Assembly (NCBI GenBank): GCA_019359215.1
Contig: JAHHHS010000057.1
Span: 1 to 47,179, forward strand
DNA from: Nostoc indistinguendum CM1-VF10
Lineage (GTDB): Bacteria > Cyanobacteriota > Cyanobacteriia > Cyanobacteriales > Nostocaceae
Direction: 5' to 3'
Length of the DNA: 47,179 nt
Made by a program: the position numbers and the translations under genes. How positions within the stretch are numbered: position 1 is the first letter of the stretch; every line of letters starts with the position of its first letter. Shown here one piece after another: positions 32,609 to 41,370 of this stretch. The notes beneath the pieces are model-generated. The model saw nothing but the letters and a program-made list of their open reading frames with translations. It was not told the DNA's origin and ran no database searches.

Positions 32609-33280
32609 ATGGCTAGAAATTACGGAGCAGCAAAACTCAAAAACCATATTCACAACAATGCCCCCGGTACGTTAGGAGCAATGGGGAGACTGTTTGATGT
32701 CTCAGAATCGGACTTCAACAAAGCCCTCCTTGGCGACCAAACGGTAATCACCAAAATTGCAGATATGGCGCGACTGTCTGACACAGCTAAGGCTAATCTG
32801 CCTAAAGCTTTGGAGGCATATCGGAAGATTATTGAAACAACTGGCGATGTTAACCTTGCTTACGCTGAACTGGTGCAATTGACCCAAAAACACGGAACGC
32901 AAACCCTGAAAGCTATCAACACCAGTAAGACAGGAGAGCAGCGTTTTAAGAACGAGATGTCCGAAATGCAGGCGGAACACGTCAACGCTACCACTGCGGA
33001 GGCCACCCGTCACGCCCAACGCTCATCCTTGATTCAGATATCTGGGGCTACTGCGGATTTGATGGCTCTAGCAAAATATGAGGCTGATTTAATCAAAGCT
33101 TCTAACAAAGTGCCAGAAGCCCAAGACGCAGCAGATCGCGCTTATGAAACTGCGGTAACTAGCGCACTTTGGACAAACGGTAGTGAAGCGAAAACCGACC
33201 GCATACCCAAGCCCAATTACTCGCGCACTGCTGGCATTAGTCGAGTAGGTGACTGGTTCAGGAATTTTATGGGCATCTAA
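32609..33280 (+). CDS. Hypothetical helical plasmid protein
   Basis: The 223 residues are almost entirely helical, with long stretches such as K-A-N-L-P-K-A-L-E-A-Y-R-K-I-I-E-T-T and M-S-E-M-Q-A-E-H-V-N-A-T-T-A-E-A-T-R-H-A-Q-R that suggest a coiled coil. The end (V-G-D-W-F-R-N-F-M-G-I) could be an amphipathic anchor. I do not recognise the family. It has a GGAGATAAA ribosome-binding site and is followed by a terminator. It may be a scaffold for the membrane ATPase complex, but that is a guess from position. Confidence 0.7.
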   Translation: MARNYGAAKLKNHIHNNAPGTLGAMGRLFDVSESDFNKALLGDQTVITKIADMARLSDTAKANLPKALEAYRKIIETTGDVNLAYAELVQLTQKHGTQTLKAINTSKTGEQRFKNEMSEMQAEHVNATTAEATRHAQRSSLIQISGATADLMALAKYEADLIKASNKVPEAQDAADRAYETAVTSALWTNGSEAKTDRIPKPNYSRTAGISRVGDWFRNFMGI

Positions 33281-33292
33281 CCATAGTTAGCT

Positions 33293-33327
33293 AAAAGCCA
33301 GTAGTGCCATTCAACTCTGGCTTTTTC
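33293..33327 (+). terminator. Rho-independent terminator
   Basis: AAAAGCCAG (33293-33301) pairs with CTGGCTTTT (33317-33325), followed by more T. It would end the first part of the parM operon, before the membrane protein/ATPase pair. Confidence 0.7.
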
Positions 33328-33350
33328 TGTTTCACCCACGCGAGGTAAAC

Positions 33351-33929
33351 ATGAATGAAATTGATTCCCTATTATCACAGTTCCAAAATACCAGTGAACA
33401 GTCCACACCGTTAATGTGGGGTGAAACTACTTCAGAAAAACCGACCCCGGAGAGCGAAGACGGCGAACGGTTAGAGCAATCCATTCGTGATGTCTTCAGT
33501 AACAAACAACTGCTAAACAAAGCACTGGCTACATTCTTGGGAGTGTTCACCGCCAATGCTGGAGTCAGCCTACTCACAACTCTTGGAATTGGGGCAATGG
33601 CTTCTGGCACATTGGGCAGCATTGTACTCGGGCTATTCTTCGCCAATACCCTGACCAAGCTTCACTACGACGGACAAATCCACATTGACAAAGATTTTTT
33701 GGTAGCGACCGCCCAAACCGCAAGTGTAGGAGCTTCGCTGTGGATTGCCTTTGATGAATATAGGGCAGTGTCTAATGCATCTAGTGTAGGTAAGACGCGG
33801 TTCTATCAAGAGGTGAAAAGCTACGAGGTTAAGCCAACTCCAAAGAATGAAACACCTTGGCTACTAATTGGGTTAGCTGGCTTTGGGTTGTTGGTGTTGG
33901 CAGCAATCGTCAGGGGGACAAACCAATGA
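33351..33929 (+). CDS. Membrane protein, partner of the FtsK/VirD4-like ATPase
   Basis: The 192 residues have a polar N-terminal 50, then hydrophobic segments at about 58-82 (LATFLGVFTANAGVSLLTTL) and 86-102, another near 122-134, and a C-terminal one at about 165-187 (PWLLIGLAGFGLLVLAAIV). The stop overlaps the ATPase start (ATGA), so the two proteins are probably made together and interact at the membrane. I do not recognise the family. Confidence 0.75.
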   Translation: MNEIDSLLSQFQNTSEQSTPLMWGETTSEKPTPESEDGERLEQSIRDVFSNKQLLNKALATFLGVFTANAGVSLLTTLGIGAMASGTLGSIVLGLFFANTLTKLHYDGQIHIDKDFLVATAQTASVGASLWIAFDEYRAVSNASSVGKTRFYQEVKSYEVKPTPKNETPWLLIGLAGFGLLVLAAIVRGTNQ

Positions 33930-35749
33930 AACGTAAGCAATTCGAGTCATACTTGCGTTCTGGCACTGCGAACAATATCACTGTAGGGGTGCTGGCAACC
34001 ATCGGGTTGATTTGTGGGGCAAAGTCATTTACTGGCACGATGATTAGTTTGGTTGAGTATTGTTTTATCCCCGAAACGCTCACCAAGCCGGTTAACCGTC
34101 AAAGGTACTGCACTCCCAACAAGCGTTACATAATGCCAGAGTCGGAGTTTTATGCCTCTTCTTATGCACCAGCTAACCCGGAGTTTCAACGTGATAGCTT
34201 TCTGCCAACTAAGGCAACCCGTCTAAGAATTATTCCCCCAAGTAACCCAGATAAGCCGCTTTGGGGTCTAGCCGCAGTAGTGGCCACAAATGGTGCTTTC
34301 GCATTGTCTAAGGCTAGGGAATGGCGATTGATGCAGATGTTACCCGAACTGAGGAATGAGCTAAAAGCCAACTGGTTAATCAGCAAGCTTCGGTTCGGCT
34401 TGAGACTCCACAAGGAAAGTTACACCGCACAGCTAGACTACGAGTTTCACCAATGGTCAGAGAATCGACGGCTAAGAGCAGCACAATTATCAAAGATGAC
34501 ACCGGAAGAATTAGCTATCTTTCAGGAGCAAGTCAGGTTAAAGGCAGAAGCCGAAGCACGGGCGCAACTGCAACAGGCGACCGGGCAACCAGCCGCAGCA
34601 TTACCAGGACAATCAATGCAGGATATCGCCAGGGGTGACGATAAAGTTACTGGGGAACAACAGCAGACATTACAACAAAATACGAATGGTAGCCTTGACC
34701 CATCAGAAGCTCTTGCCCTCAATACTTTGCAAGCCCTAGCCAGAGCAGATAGTTCCACTGCTTTAGTCGCCGCGCCGGGAAGCGGTAAATCAGTAACCCT
34801 CAATTACTTAATTGGGCGGATTTTGGCTGATTCCCCAGAGGCGGACATCTGGGTAATTAGTGCTAAGAATGATAGTTTCTGCGGGTTACGGGAGAAAGAA
34901 AGGGTAATTGTCTTTGACGGGGAAAACCCAGATTTAGCCAAAGAGGTAATTGACAACTTTTACCTGAGCTACAAACAGCGTAAGCAACTACCAGAATCAA
35001 AGCGCGAATCCTTACCGCCATTGATTCTAATTCTGGATGATTGGTTAGTGATTGCTGACCAATTAAGCAAGCATTACTCTGATTGGAATTATGGGAGTAA
35101 ATTGCTTGATGTTCTGCTGATTGGTCGAGAGTTTAATACTAAGTTTATTGCTTCCCTACAGTCTTTTAATCTGGCAGCTTTAGGCATTGAAAAGATGGAT
35201 GCTCAAACGAGAATGTGTTTGAATTTATTGCTGTTAGGTAATAGGTATATCAAGAATGGAAGGGAGCAAGAATCTTATGGGGTACTGGAGTTAATTTTAA
35301 ATAGAGGTGACATTATTCCAGGTAAACAAGAGCGGGAGCAAATTAAATCTAAATATCTGGATGTGAAAGCAGTCTCTTATCAAAACTTACGTCCAGTGAT
35401 GATTGCTTCCGTTGGCGGTTTTGTTGTGGCATTAATGCCGAATTTATCTAATCAAGTCAAGCCGATTGCTTCGGAGCAGGAATATCTAGATAGAGTATTT
35501 GACCTAGAATTTAATTTAAATGCTGCTCACAATGTACATCCAAAGCCATTATCGGAAGTAGCTAAAAAGATTTATGAATACTTCCAGAATGTGAAGTCTA
35601 AAACGCCAAAAACATTACGCGATTTGAAGAAAGCAGATAGGTTATCTGGTTATTCAGAGTCAGAATTAATTGATGGTTTAGCTGAATTAGTTAAGACTGA
35701 GAAGGTAAATTCTGACGGCAATGATAGCTACTCCCTACCTGATTGGTGA
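33926..35749 (+). CDS. Membrane-anchored FtsK/VirD4-like ATPase
   Basis: The ATG at 33926 is chosen because it overlaps the upstream stop (ATGA); the protein has 607 residues. An N-terminal membrane segment lies at about 16-45. A helical linker (L-K-A-E-A-E-A-R-A-Q-L-Q) precedes the ATPase core: Walker A A-P-G-S-G-K288-S-V-T, Walker B L-I-L-I-L-D371-D-W, then F-I-A-S-L-Q-S-F-N-L. The C-terminal 60 residues look like a winged helix (L-R-D-L-K-K-A-D-R-L-S-G-Y-S-E-S-E-L). This matches DNA-pumping ATPases: a conjugative coupling protein or an FtsK/HerA-type segregation motor. With a parM system and no secretion genes, a role in plasmid segregation or coupling to a resident conjugation system is possible. 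Confidence 0.8.
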   Translation: MKRKQFESYLRSGTANNITVGVLATIGLICGAKSFTGTMISLVEYCFIPETLTKPVNRQRYCTPNKRYIMPESEFYASSYAPANPEFQRDSFLPTKATRLRIIPPSNPDKPLWGLAAVVATNGAFALSKAREWRLMQMLPELRNELKANWLISKLRFGLRLHKESYTAQLDYEFHQWSENRRLRAAQLSKMTPEELAIFQEQVRLKAEAEARAQLQQATGQPAAALPGQSMQDIARGDDKVTGEQQQTLQQNTNGSLDPSEALALNTLQALARADSSTALVAAPGSGKSVTLNYLIGRILADSPEADIWVISAKNDSFCGLREKERVIVFDGENPDLAKEVIDNFYLSYKQRKQLPESKRESLPPLILILDDWLVIADQLSKHYSDWNYGSKLLDVLLIGREFNTKFIASLQSFNLAALGIEKMDAQTRMCLNLLLLGNRYIKNGREQESYGVLELILNRGDIIPGKQEREQIKSKYLDVKAVSYQNLRPVMIASVGGFVVALMPNLSNQVKPIASEQEYLDRVFDLEFNLNAAHNVHPKPLSEVAKKIYEYFQNVKSKTPKTLRDLKKADRLSGYSESELIDGLAELVKTEKVNSDGNDSYSLPDW

Positions 35750-35957
35750 AAGTCCTGCCGTGATGCCGTGGTCATAAAAAGGGATGTTTTACAGGCTTTT
35801 CTGAGTGGACACGGCATACGGCACAATCACGGCAATCCCTACCCTGTATAGGTCGTAGCCTACGGCACTGCTACGGCAGCACGGACACCCACGGCAGAAA
35901 CATCAATAATAAGTCCGCCAATAAACAGCCATTTATTATTAGAGGATTATCAACATT
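35750..35957. promoter_or_regulatory. ACGGCA repeat cluster upstream of the response regulator
   Basis: Two TGCCGT (35756, 35764) face six ACGGCA-type sites (35811, 35818, 35829, 35862, 35873, 35891, plus ACGGAC at 35881). Several are spaced 11 or 33 bp, so they sit on one face of the helix. No gene is seen. It is probably a regulator-binding region for the gene at 35958 or a terminator/attachment zone after the ATPase. Confidence 0.6.
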
Positions 35958-36677
35958 ATGCTGAAAATAGTAATTATTGAACCAGAAATATTCACGCTCT
36001 TGGGCATCAAAGGTGCTATTTCACAATCTCCTGATATAGAAGTTACAGGTGATGCCTCCAGTGGAAAGCTAGGGTTTCAGTTAGTTGAACAGATGAACCC
36101 TGATGTTGTGCTAGTCGATTTACTATTGCCCGATATGAGTGGTTTAGAACTTACTCGTTCAATTAAAAGCAAAACTAATAGTAAAGTGGTGATTTTTACT
36201 AATCAGACTCATGAAGACTTTATTAACTCGGCTTTTCGTCATGGGGCTGATTCTTATATGCTCAAAAGTGCTGATATAGAATTGATTGAACTAGCCATCA
36301 AGAGAGCTTACTTTAATGAATGTCTACTTGACCCGAAGCTGGCTAAAAAACTGTTAGAAAGCCTTTATCAGAACAGATATATCGACCCTAGTTTTGCTGA
36401 CAAAAACTTGCTTGACTCTCCCACCGAGCGGCAAATACAAGTCCTGCGATTACTGGCTCAGGGTTTAGTTTTTGAACAGATTGCCAAAGAAATGTTTCTC
36501 TCTGTTAGTACAGTCAAACATTATGCCAGTGATTTGTACAGTAAATGGCACGTCAAGAACCGTTATGAGGCGATAAAAAGAGGGGCGATGCTTGGTTATA
36601 TCGACTATAACTTGATTGTGAATGAAGGATCTATTGGTGAGGATAGCGAAAGGATTAAGTCTGGGATTGAAGCATAA
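35958..36677 (+). CDS. NarL/FixJ-type response regulator
   Basis: The 239 residues have a receiver domain: acidic pocket E8-P-E10 in place of the usual D-D, phospho-acceptor D54 in V-L-V-D-L-L-L-P-D-M-S-G, T81, and K103 in M-L-K-S. A LuxR-type HTH follows (S-P-T-E-R-Q-I-Q-V-L-R-L-L-A-Q-G, I-A-K-E-M-F-L-S-V-S-T-V-K-H-Y-A-S-D-L). No histidine kinase is encoded nearby. It stands just upstream of the conflict-type genes in the same direction, so it may control them or bind the ACGGCA cluster before its own start; both are inferences. Confidence 0.88.
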   Translation: MLKIVIIEPEIFTLLGIKGAISQSPDIEVTGDASSGKLGFQLVEQMNPDVVLVDLLLPDMSGLELTRSIKSKTNSKVVIFTNQTHEDFINSAFRHGADSYMLKSADIELIELAIKRAYFNECLLDPKLAKKLLESLYQNRYIDPSFADKNLLDSPTERQIQVLRLLAQGLVFEQIAKEMFLSVSTVKHYASDLYSKWHVKNRYEAIKRGAMLGYIDYNLIVNEGSIGEDSERIKSGIEA

Positions 36678-36779
36678 AAACTGGCTGTAACAAAAGAGAA
36701 TCGCTTTAAAGCGTTAAAATTCTGGAATTGTTCATAATATATCTGTATCCAAAAAGAAATTTGTATACAGCACCCAGCC

Positions 36780-39050
36780 ATGCCCCAAGACTACTCCGGT
36801 CAAAAACTTCGTGGGCGCTCCTTCAGAGGTCAGAACCTTGCAGGTGCAAATTTTAGTTATGCGGATATTCGTAGCGCAGATTTTACAGGAGCGAATCTGA
36901 GGGGGGCAGACTTTAGCCATGCTACTGCTGGATTGCAAAGGCGTTGGGCTATTTTTTTAGTCTATATTTCGTTGTTCCTATCAGGAATATCGGGATTTTT
37001 CTCAGCCTTTACTGGAGCGTTAATAGCTTTTATATTTGACAGTTCATCAAGTCTAGAAAATCAGGTTGGTGGCTGGACTGCCTTAATAGTAATAATTGTT
37101 GTTTTTATAGTTATCCTTCGCCAAGGATTAAACTCAGCCATCGCCATCGCCGGGGCGATTGCCATCGCCATCACCGGAGTCATCACCGGAGTCATCACCA
37201 TAGCCGGAGCTATTGCCATAGCCGGAGCCATTGCCATCGCCATCACCGGAGGCGAAGCCGTAAGCGGAACCAAAACCTACGAAAATAACACCATCTGCGG
37301 AACCGTCATCCCTTCAGTCTACGAAACCAAAACCATCACCGGAGCCATTGCCATCACCGGAGCCATCGCCGGAGCCATCGCCATTGCCATCACCGGAGCC
37401 ATCACCGGAGCCATCGCCATCGCCATCACCTTTACCGGAGCCATCACCGGAGCCATTGCCATCGCCATCACCTTTATCGGAGCCATCGCCATCGCTATCG
37501 CCATCGCCGGAGCAATCACCGGAGCAATCACTGGAGCCACCATCACCATTGTCGTCACCGTCGCCGTCGCTGGAGCCTTATTTAGTGCTTACATTGCTTG
37601 GAGAGCAATGAAAGGAGATGAAAAATACTCTTTAATTCGGAACATCGCTGTTGCTTTTGCAGCCTTTGGCGGTACTAGCTTTCGCAACGCCAACTTAACT
37701 GATGCTAACTTCACGGCTGCCACACTTAAAAGTACAGACTTTAGAAAAGCTAATTTGACGCGTACCTGTTTTAGCAAAACTAAGAAACTTGACCTTGTTC
37801 GTCCTGGAACAACTTACCTGCAAAAAGCACAACTGCGTCAAGTTTTGGTAACAAGCCAGGGACTAGACTTGAATTTTGACCGCGAAGACTTGCGAGGAGT
37901 AAATTTTCAAGGAGCCAATTTAGTAGATACCAGTTTTATTGGCACAGATTTAAGTAAAGCGAATTTAAAAGATGCAGATTTATCCAGAGCGAAGCTAGTA
38001 CAGGCACAACTTAATGGAACTGATTTAACAGGCGCTACTCTCACCGGGACATACATTCAAGACTGGGGCATTACCACCGACACCAAATTTGATGGGGTGC
38101 GGTGTGAATACGTTTATATGCGACTCCCTACAAAAGAGAACCCTGATCCACTTCGTAAACCTGATAACAATAAAGAAGTGTTTGCTCCGGGGGAGTTCGG
38201 TGAGTTTATCAAACCAATTTTTGACACACTCGACCTTTATCATAACCAAGGTGTTGACCCCAGAGCGATCGCAATTTCATTTAAGCAGTTAGCAGAAAAT
38301 CACCCAGAGGCGGATTTAAGAATTGTCGGCATGGAAGTGCGAGGTGAAGATAAATTTTTACTTCGTGCCAAAACCGCACCTACGGCTGACAAGTCCCAAC
38401 TGAGTGCAGAATATTTTGATAGTTATAATCAGCTTAAAGGTTTACCAGAGAGAGAAATAAAATTACTACTAGCAGAAAAAGATAATCAAATCCGCAGATT
38501 AGAGAATATGGTAATGACGGCGCTAGAGCGCCCCAGCTTTTATTCAAATATCCAAGTAGAAGAGGTAGGTACTATGACTAATAACAGTAGTGGATTTTCA
38601 ATTGGTGGTTCCGTTGGCGGCAACGTCAACAACGTTCAAGGTGACGGCAACCGCGCAGTTCAAGGAGATAATAATCAGGCTGTCCTTGGTGATGGTAATC
38701 AGGTGACGCAAAATAACCAAGTGGGCGCAGATACCGGAGAATCGCTCACTAAAGAAGATGTTGTCAAGTTACTGGCACAATTAGAAACTTTGATACAAGG
38801 TGCAGAATTACCAGCCGACGCCAAAGAAGAAGTAATTGAAGATTTGAGTGCAGCTAAGAAAGCAACGGATAAAGAAGAACCAAATAAGCAACGAGCATTA
38901 GAGCGTTTGGGAACTGTGGCAGAAACACTTGAAAAAACAAGCAAGGGCGTGGAAGCTGGTCAAAAAGTCTGGACAATAGCCAAGCCGATTATTGTGAAAG
39001 TTGCAACTTGGTTAGGTGTTGCTGCTGGTTCTCACCTGTTGGGATTGTAG
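36780..39050 (+). CDS. Pentapeptide-repeat protein with membrane low-complexity core and GDNN-repeat helical tail
   Basis: This is a 756-residue mosaic. Residues 3-46 are pentapeptide repeats (A-N-F-S-Y, A-D-F-T-G). About 50-280 are hydrophobic: two ordinary membrane segments, then a run of G-A-I-A-I-A-I-T-G-A-I units likely to span or lie in the membrane. Pentapeptides resume at about 300-440. Then come the Q-D-W-G-I-T-T-D-T and E-V-F-A-P-G-E-F modules shared with the gene at 24627-25615, and a coiled coil. From M599 the end is a separate 158-residue domain: 8-residue repeats V-Q-G-D-[NG]-N-x-A, then amphipathic helices ending W-L-G-V-A-A-G-S. This domain is almost identical to the protein at 41371-41847. 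An ATG at 38574 with AGAGG ahead could also start it alone. Confidence 0.82.
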   Translation: MPQDYSGQKLRGRSFRGQNLAGANFSYADIRSADFTGANLRGADFSHATAGLQRRWAIFLVYISLFLSGISGFFSAFTGALIAFIFDSSSSLENQVGGWTALIVIIVVFIVILRQGLNSAIAIAGAIAIAITGVITGVITIAGAIAIAGAIAIAITGGEAVSGTKTYENNTICGTVIPSVYETKTITGAIAITGAIAGAIAIAITGAITGAIAIAITFTGAITGAIAIAITFIGAIAIAIAIAGAITGAITGATITIVVTVAVAGALFSAYIAWRAMKGDEKYSLIRNIAVAFAAFGGTSFRNANLTDANFTAATLKSTDFRKANLTRTCFSKTKKLDLVRPGTTYLQKAQLRQVLVTSQGLDLNFDREDLRGVNFQGANLVDTSFIGTDLSKANLKDADLSRAKLVQAQLNGTDLTGATLTGTYIQDWGITTDTKFDGVRCEYVYMRLPTKENPDPLRKPDNNKEVFAPGEFGEFIKPIFDTLDLYHNQGVDPRAIAISFKQLAENHPEADLRIVGMEVRGEDKFLLRAKTAPTADKSQLSAEYFDSYNQLKGLPEREIKLLLAEKDNQIRRLENMVMTALERPSFYSNIQVEEVGTMTNNSSGFSIGGSVGGNVNNVQGDGNRAVQGDNNQAVLGDGNQVTQNNQVGADTGESLTKEDVVKLLAQLETLIQGAELPADAKEEVIEDLSAAKKATDKEEPNKQRALERLGTVAETLEKTSKGVEAGQKVWTIAKPIIVKVATWLGVAAGSHLLGL
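37138..37570. repeat. GCCATCGCCATCACCGGAGCC low-complexity tract
   Basis: About 430 bases of mixed tandem GCCAT[CT], ATCACCGGA and GGAGCC units encode the G-A-I-A/T hydrophobic run. Several other frames are open through it on both strands as a by-product. It is a likely site of slippage and length change. Confidence 0.85.
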
Positions 39051-39240
39051 AACTGAATTATGAGTCAGCAGCTACCAGAAAACTCTGATTCGCAACAGCC
39101 TGATGCAAATTCAACGCAACAGGCTGATAGTTCTACATCTCAAAATGTAGTTCAAGGAAAGCAAAACCGAGTTGTTCAAGGTGATAATAACAAATCTGTT
39201 TTAGGTGACAACAATACAGTAGTTCAAGGTAACAATAACT
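38568..39240 (+). repeat. Duplicated cassette, copy 1 (tail domain plus start of next gene)
   Basis: This segment is repeated at 41365-42035. It spans the 158-codon tail domain from the ATG at 38574, the gap, and about 60 codons of the next gene (MSQ... to the V-V-Q-G-x-N-N repeats). In both copies the two ATGs are 486 bp apart. After the repeat, the downstream genes are unrelated (NACHT here). Confidence 0.85.
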
Positions 39241-41105
39241 GGCTAGGTAATACCTGGAATATATTCTTTGGAGATCAGACAACAACACCAACAACACCAG
39301 TAGGTAATCTGGCTCGACCAAAGAATGAACGGATACTACTGTCCGCAGTTAAGGAAGAAGTTACAGCACGGTTAAGGCAATCTCTACACAATGCCGTGCT
39401 GATTAATTTGGGTAAAGAGTCACAACCCCAGCAGGTAACGCGACCTTGGGATGCAGAGATAAAAATTGGTTTAAAGCCTGCTGAACCGCTACCAAATACC
39501 ACAACTATTTTGTCAGTTTTTGAGTCAGAAGAAATTGCAGGTAAACTATTAATTTTGGGTGAGCCAGGAGCAGGGAAGAGTACGACACAGTTAGAACTGG
39601 CTCAAGAATTAATTAAACGTGCAGAAGAACAGCCTGATTATCCCGTTCCAGTTTTATTCAACTTGTCCTCATGGAGAAATGACCGCCAATCTTTAACTGA
39701 TTGGTTGGTGGCAGAACTTCAATCTAAATATGGTGTTCCACAAAAACTTGGTCAAGATTGGGTAGATAATCACCAATTACTACCATTGCTTGATGGTTTA
39801 GATGAACTTGAACCGCAACTTCAAGAACTTTGTGTCCAGGCAATTAATCAATTTTTAGCAGGCGAAACTAGACCGCTTTATCTAGTTGTTTGTAGTCGGA
39901 ATGAAGAGTATAGTAGCTACTCTACTCAATTACAACTTAACGGTGCTATTTACTTACAGTCTTTAACCAATAATCAAATTTGTGATTATCTAAAAACTAT
40001 TAACTATATAGAACTGTGGTCAATTATCAGTAATGACCTAAACCTACTAGAGTTAGTGAAGACTCCTTTACTACTTAGCATTACTGTTCTAACGTCTCAA
40101 GAAATATCTGTTGAAGAATGGCAACATTTGTCTTCTACAGCAAACCGTCTTCAATATTTGTTAGCTGTTTATATAGGACGGATGATGAAACGGGATATTA
40201 ACAATAGAACATATTTGAAGAACAAATCTCCTAACACTAGACAAACTCAGATGTGGCTGGTTTGGTTAGCACAGCAGTTACAAAGAGAATCTAAAACAGA
40301 ATTTTTAATTGAAGAATTGCAGCCATCTTTATTAAACAAAGAAGCTCAAAAGAGAATATATAGTCTGATTGTAGTGTTGATTGTAGGGCTGATTTCTGGG
40401 CCGATTTTAGGGTTGAGTGCAGGACTTATCTATGGACTGATTGTAGGGCTGATTTTAGGGCTGAGTGCAGGACTTATCTATGGACTGATTGGAGGGCTGC
40501 ATGCAATGTTTTCAGAAACAATAGAACTAAAGGAAAAAATAATTATTTTAGAATCAATTAAAAAAAAGATTATTCAAAATCTGATTTATGGGCTCATTGT
40601 AGGGCTGATTGTAGGGCTGATTTTTGTGCTACTTTCTGGGCTGATTTCTGGGCTGATTTCTGGGCTAGTTTTTGGGCTAGTTTTTGGGCTGCTTTCTGGG
40701 CTGACTGGAGAAGGGCTGATTAAAGGGGAACCAGACCTTGTAGAAAACAAAAAGAATCCTAATCAAGGTATTTGGAAATCTGCAAGGAATGCTGTTTTTT
40801 TATCGCTGATTGAAGGGCTGATTGTAGGGCTGATTGTAAAGCTGAGTTCTGAACTGAAGTATGCGCTGTGTGCTGGGCTGATTTATGGGTTGACTTTTGG
40901 GCTGAATTATGGTGGTCTCCCCTGCCTTGAACACTTTTCCCTCCGCCTCGTCCTCTATTTCAACGGCTACATCCCCTGGAACTATGCCCGATTTCTCGAC
41001 TACTGCACTGAGCGATTATTCCTCCAGCGTGTTGGTGGTCGTTACCGCTTCATCCACAAACTACTGCAAGACCACTTTGCTGAAATGGAGTTCAAGCGAA
41101 ATTAG
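39060..41105 (+). CDS. NACHT-family STAND NTPase with Gly-Leu membrane tail
   Basis: The 681 residues start with a polar leader and four 8-residue repeats (V-V-Q-G-K-Q-N-R, V-V-Q-G-D-N-N-K, S-V-L-G-D-N-N-T, V-V-Q-G-N-N-N-W). The NACHT domain follows: Walker A G167-E-P-G-A-G-K173-S-T, Walker B L-L-D245-G-L-D248-E249, and a sensor-like L-V-V-C-S-R-N-E. Residues about 440-620 are a membrane region of G-L-I-x-G-L-I repeats. It ends with F-I-H-K-L-L-Q-D-H-F-A-E-M, a conserved cyanobacterial NACHT end. Bacterial NACHT proteins act in antiphage immunity by nucleotide-driven oligomerisation; here the membrane tail could be the effector pore. No separate repeat-type sensor domain is present. Confidence 0.88.
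   Translation: MSQQLPENSDSQQPDANSTQQADSSTSQNVVQGKQNRVVQGDNNKSVLGDNNTVVQGNNNWLGNTWNIFFGDQTTTPTTPVGNLARPKNERILLSAVKEEVTARLRQSLHNAVLINLGKESQPQQVTRPWDAEIKIGLKPAEPLPNTTTILSVFESEEIAGKLLILGEPGAGKSTTQLELAQELIKRAEEQPDYPVPVLFNLSSWRNDRQSLTDWLVAELQSKYGVPQKLGQDWVDNHQLLPLLDGLDELEPQLQELCVQAINQFLAGETRPLYLVVCSRNEEYSSYSTQLQLNGAIYLQSLTNNQICDYLKTINYIELWSIISNDLNLLELVKTPLLLSITVLTSQEISVEEWQHLSSTANRLQYLLAVYIGRMMKRDINNRTYLKNKSPNTRQTQMWLVWLAQQLQRESKTEFLIEELQPSLLNKEAQKRIYSLIVVLIVGLISGPILGLSAGLIYGLIVGLILGLSAGLIYGLIGGLHAMFSETIELKEKIIILESIKKKIIQNLIYGLIVGLIVGLIFVLLSGLISGLISGLVFGLVFGLLSGLTGEGLIKGEPDLVENKKNPNQGIWKSARNAVFLSLIEGLIVGLIVKLSSELKYALCAGLIYGLTFGLNYGGLPCLEHFSLRLVLYFNGYIPWNYARFLDYCTERLFLQRVGGRYRFIHKLLQDHFAEMEFKRN
40372..40915. 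repeat. GGGCTGATT-type low-complexity tract in the NACHT gene
   Basis: Tandem and interspersed GGGCTGATT[GT]TA / TCTGGGCTGATT units encode the G-L-I/V/F membrane repeats. Two near-identical blocks (about 40379-40440 and 40437-40500) are direct repeats of each other. Confidence 0.8.
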
Positions 41106-41276
41106 AAGATACAACCAACTTACGCAGAGCGATCGCCAATCCCGTCGCCCTTAAATTTATCGAAGGCTTGAGCCGTGAAAATCTGCGCTTTGATATAGCT
41201 GATATCTTCACTGCATTTGTCTTAGTGAGCTATACTCGATTTTTATTCAAGCACCTAAATAGAACAGGTAAATACA

Positions 41277-41370
41277 ATGACTAATAATCCTGGTGGAATT
41301 TCCCAAAATGTAAGCGGCGCAGGGCGACAATAACCAACAAACACAAGAAACTAATATAAATGCAGGTACT
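41277..41370 (+). pseudogene. Frameshifted 5-prime start of the 158-residue protein gene
   Basis: ATG at 41277 with AGG upstream opens MTNNPGGISQNVSGAGRQ and stops at 41333. One base out of phase, the DNA reads Q-G-D-N-N-Q-Q-T-Q-E-T-N-I-N-A-G-T and runs directly into the ATG at 41371 in frame. A one-base indel near 41320 therefore seems to have cut off an N-terminal extension with one more Q-G-D-N-N unit. The 170 bases before it hold an unrecognised open frame without a start. Confidence 0.5.

Noticed and set aside
35811..35897. CRISPR-like or tandem satellite
   Set aside because: Only a 6-base motif is shared and spacing is irregular; better read as binding sites.
37319..37611. Open frames on both strands (Pro-Ser-Pro-Glu and Met-Ala repeats)
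   Set aside because: They are by-products of the GCCATC/ACCGGA tandem repeats inside the real gene; low complexity in every frame.
41105..41276. Continuation of the NACHT gene or a separate small gene
   Set aside because: A frame of about 59 codons is open in another phase but has no start codon and no recognisable match; left as unexplained spacer.
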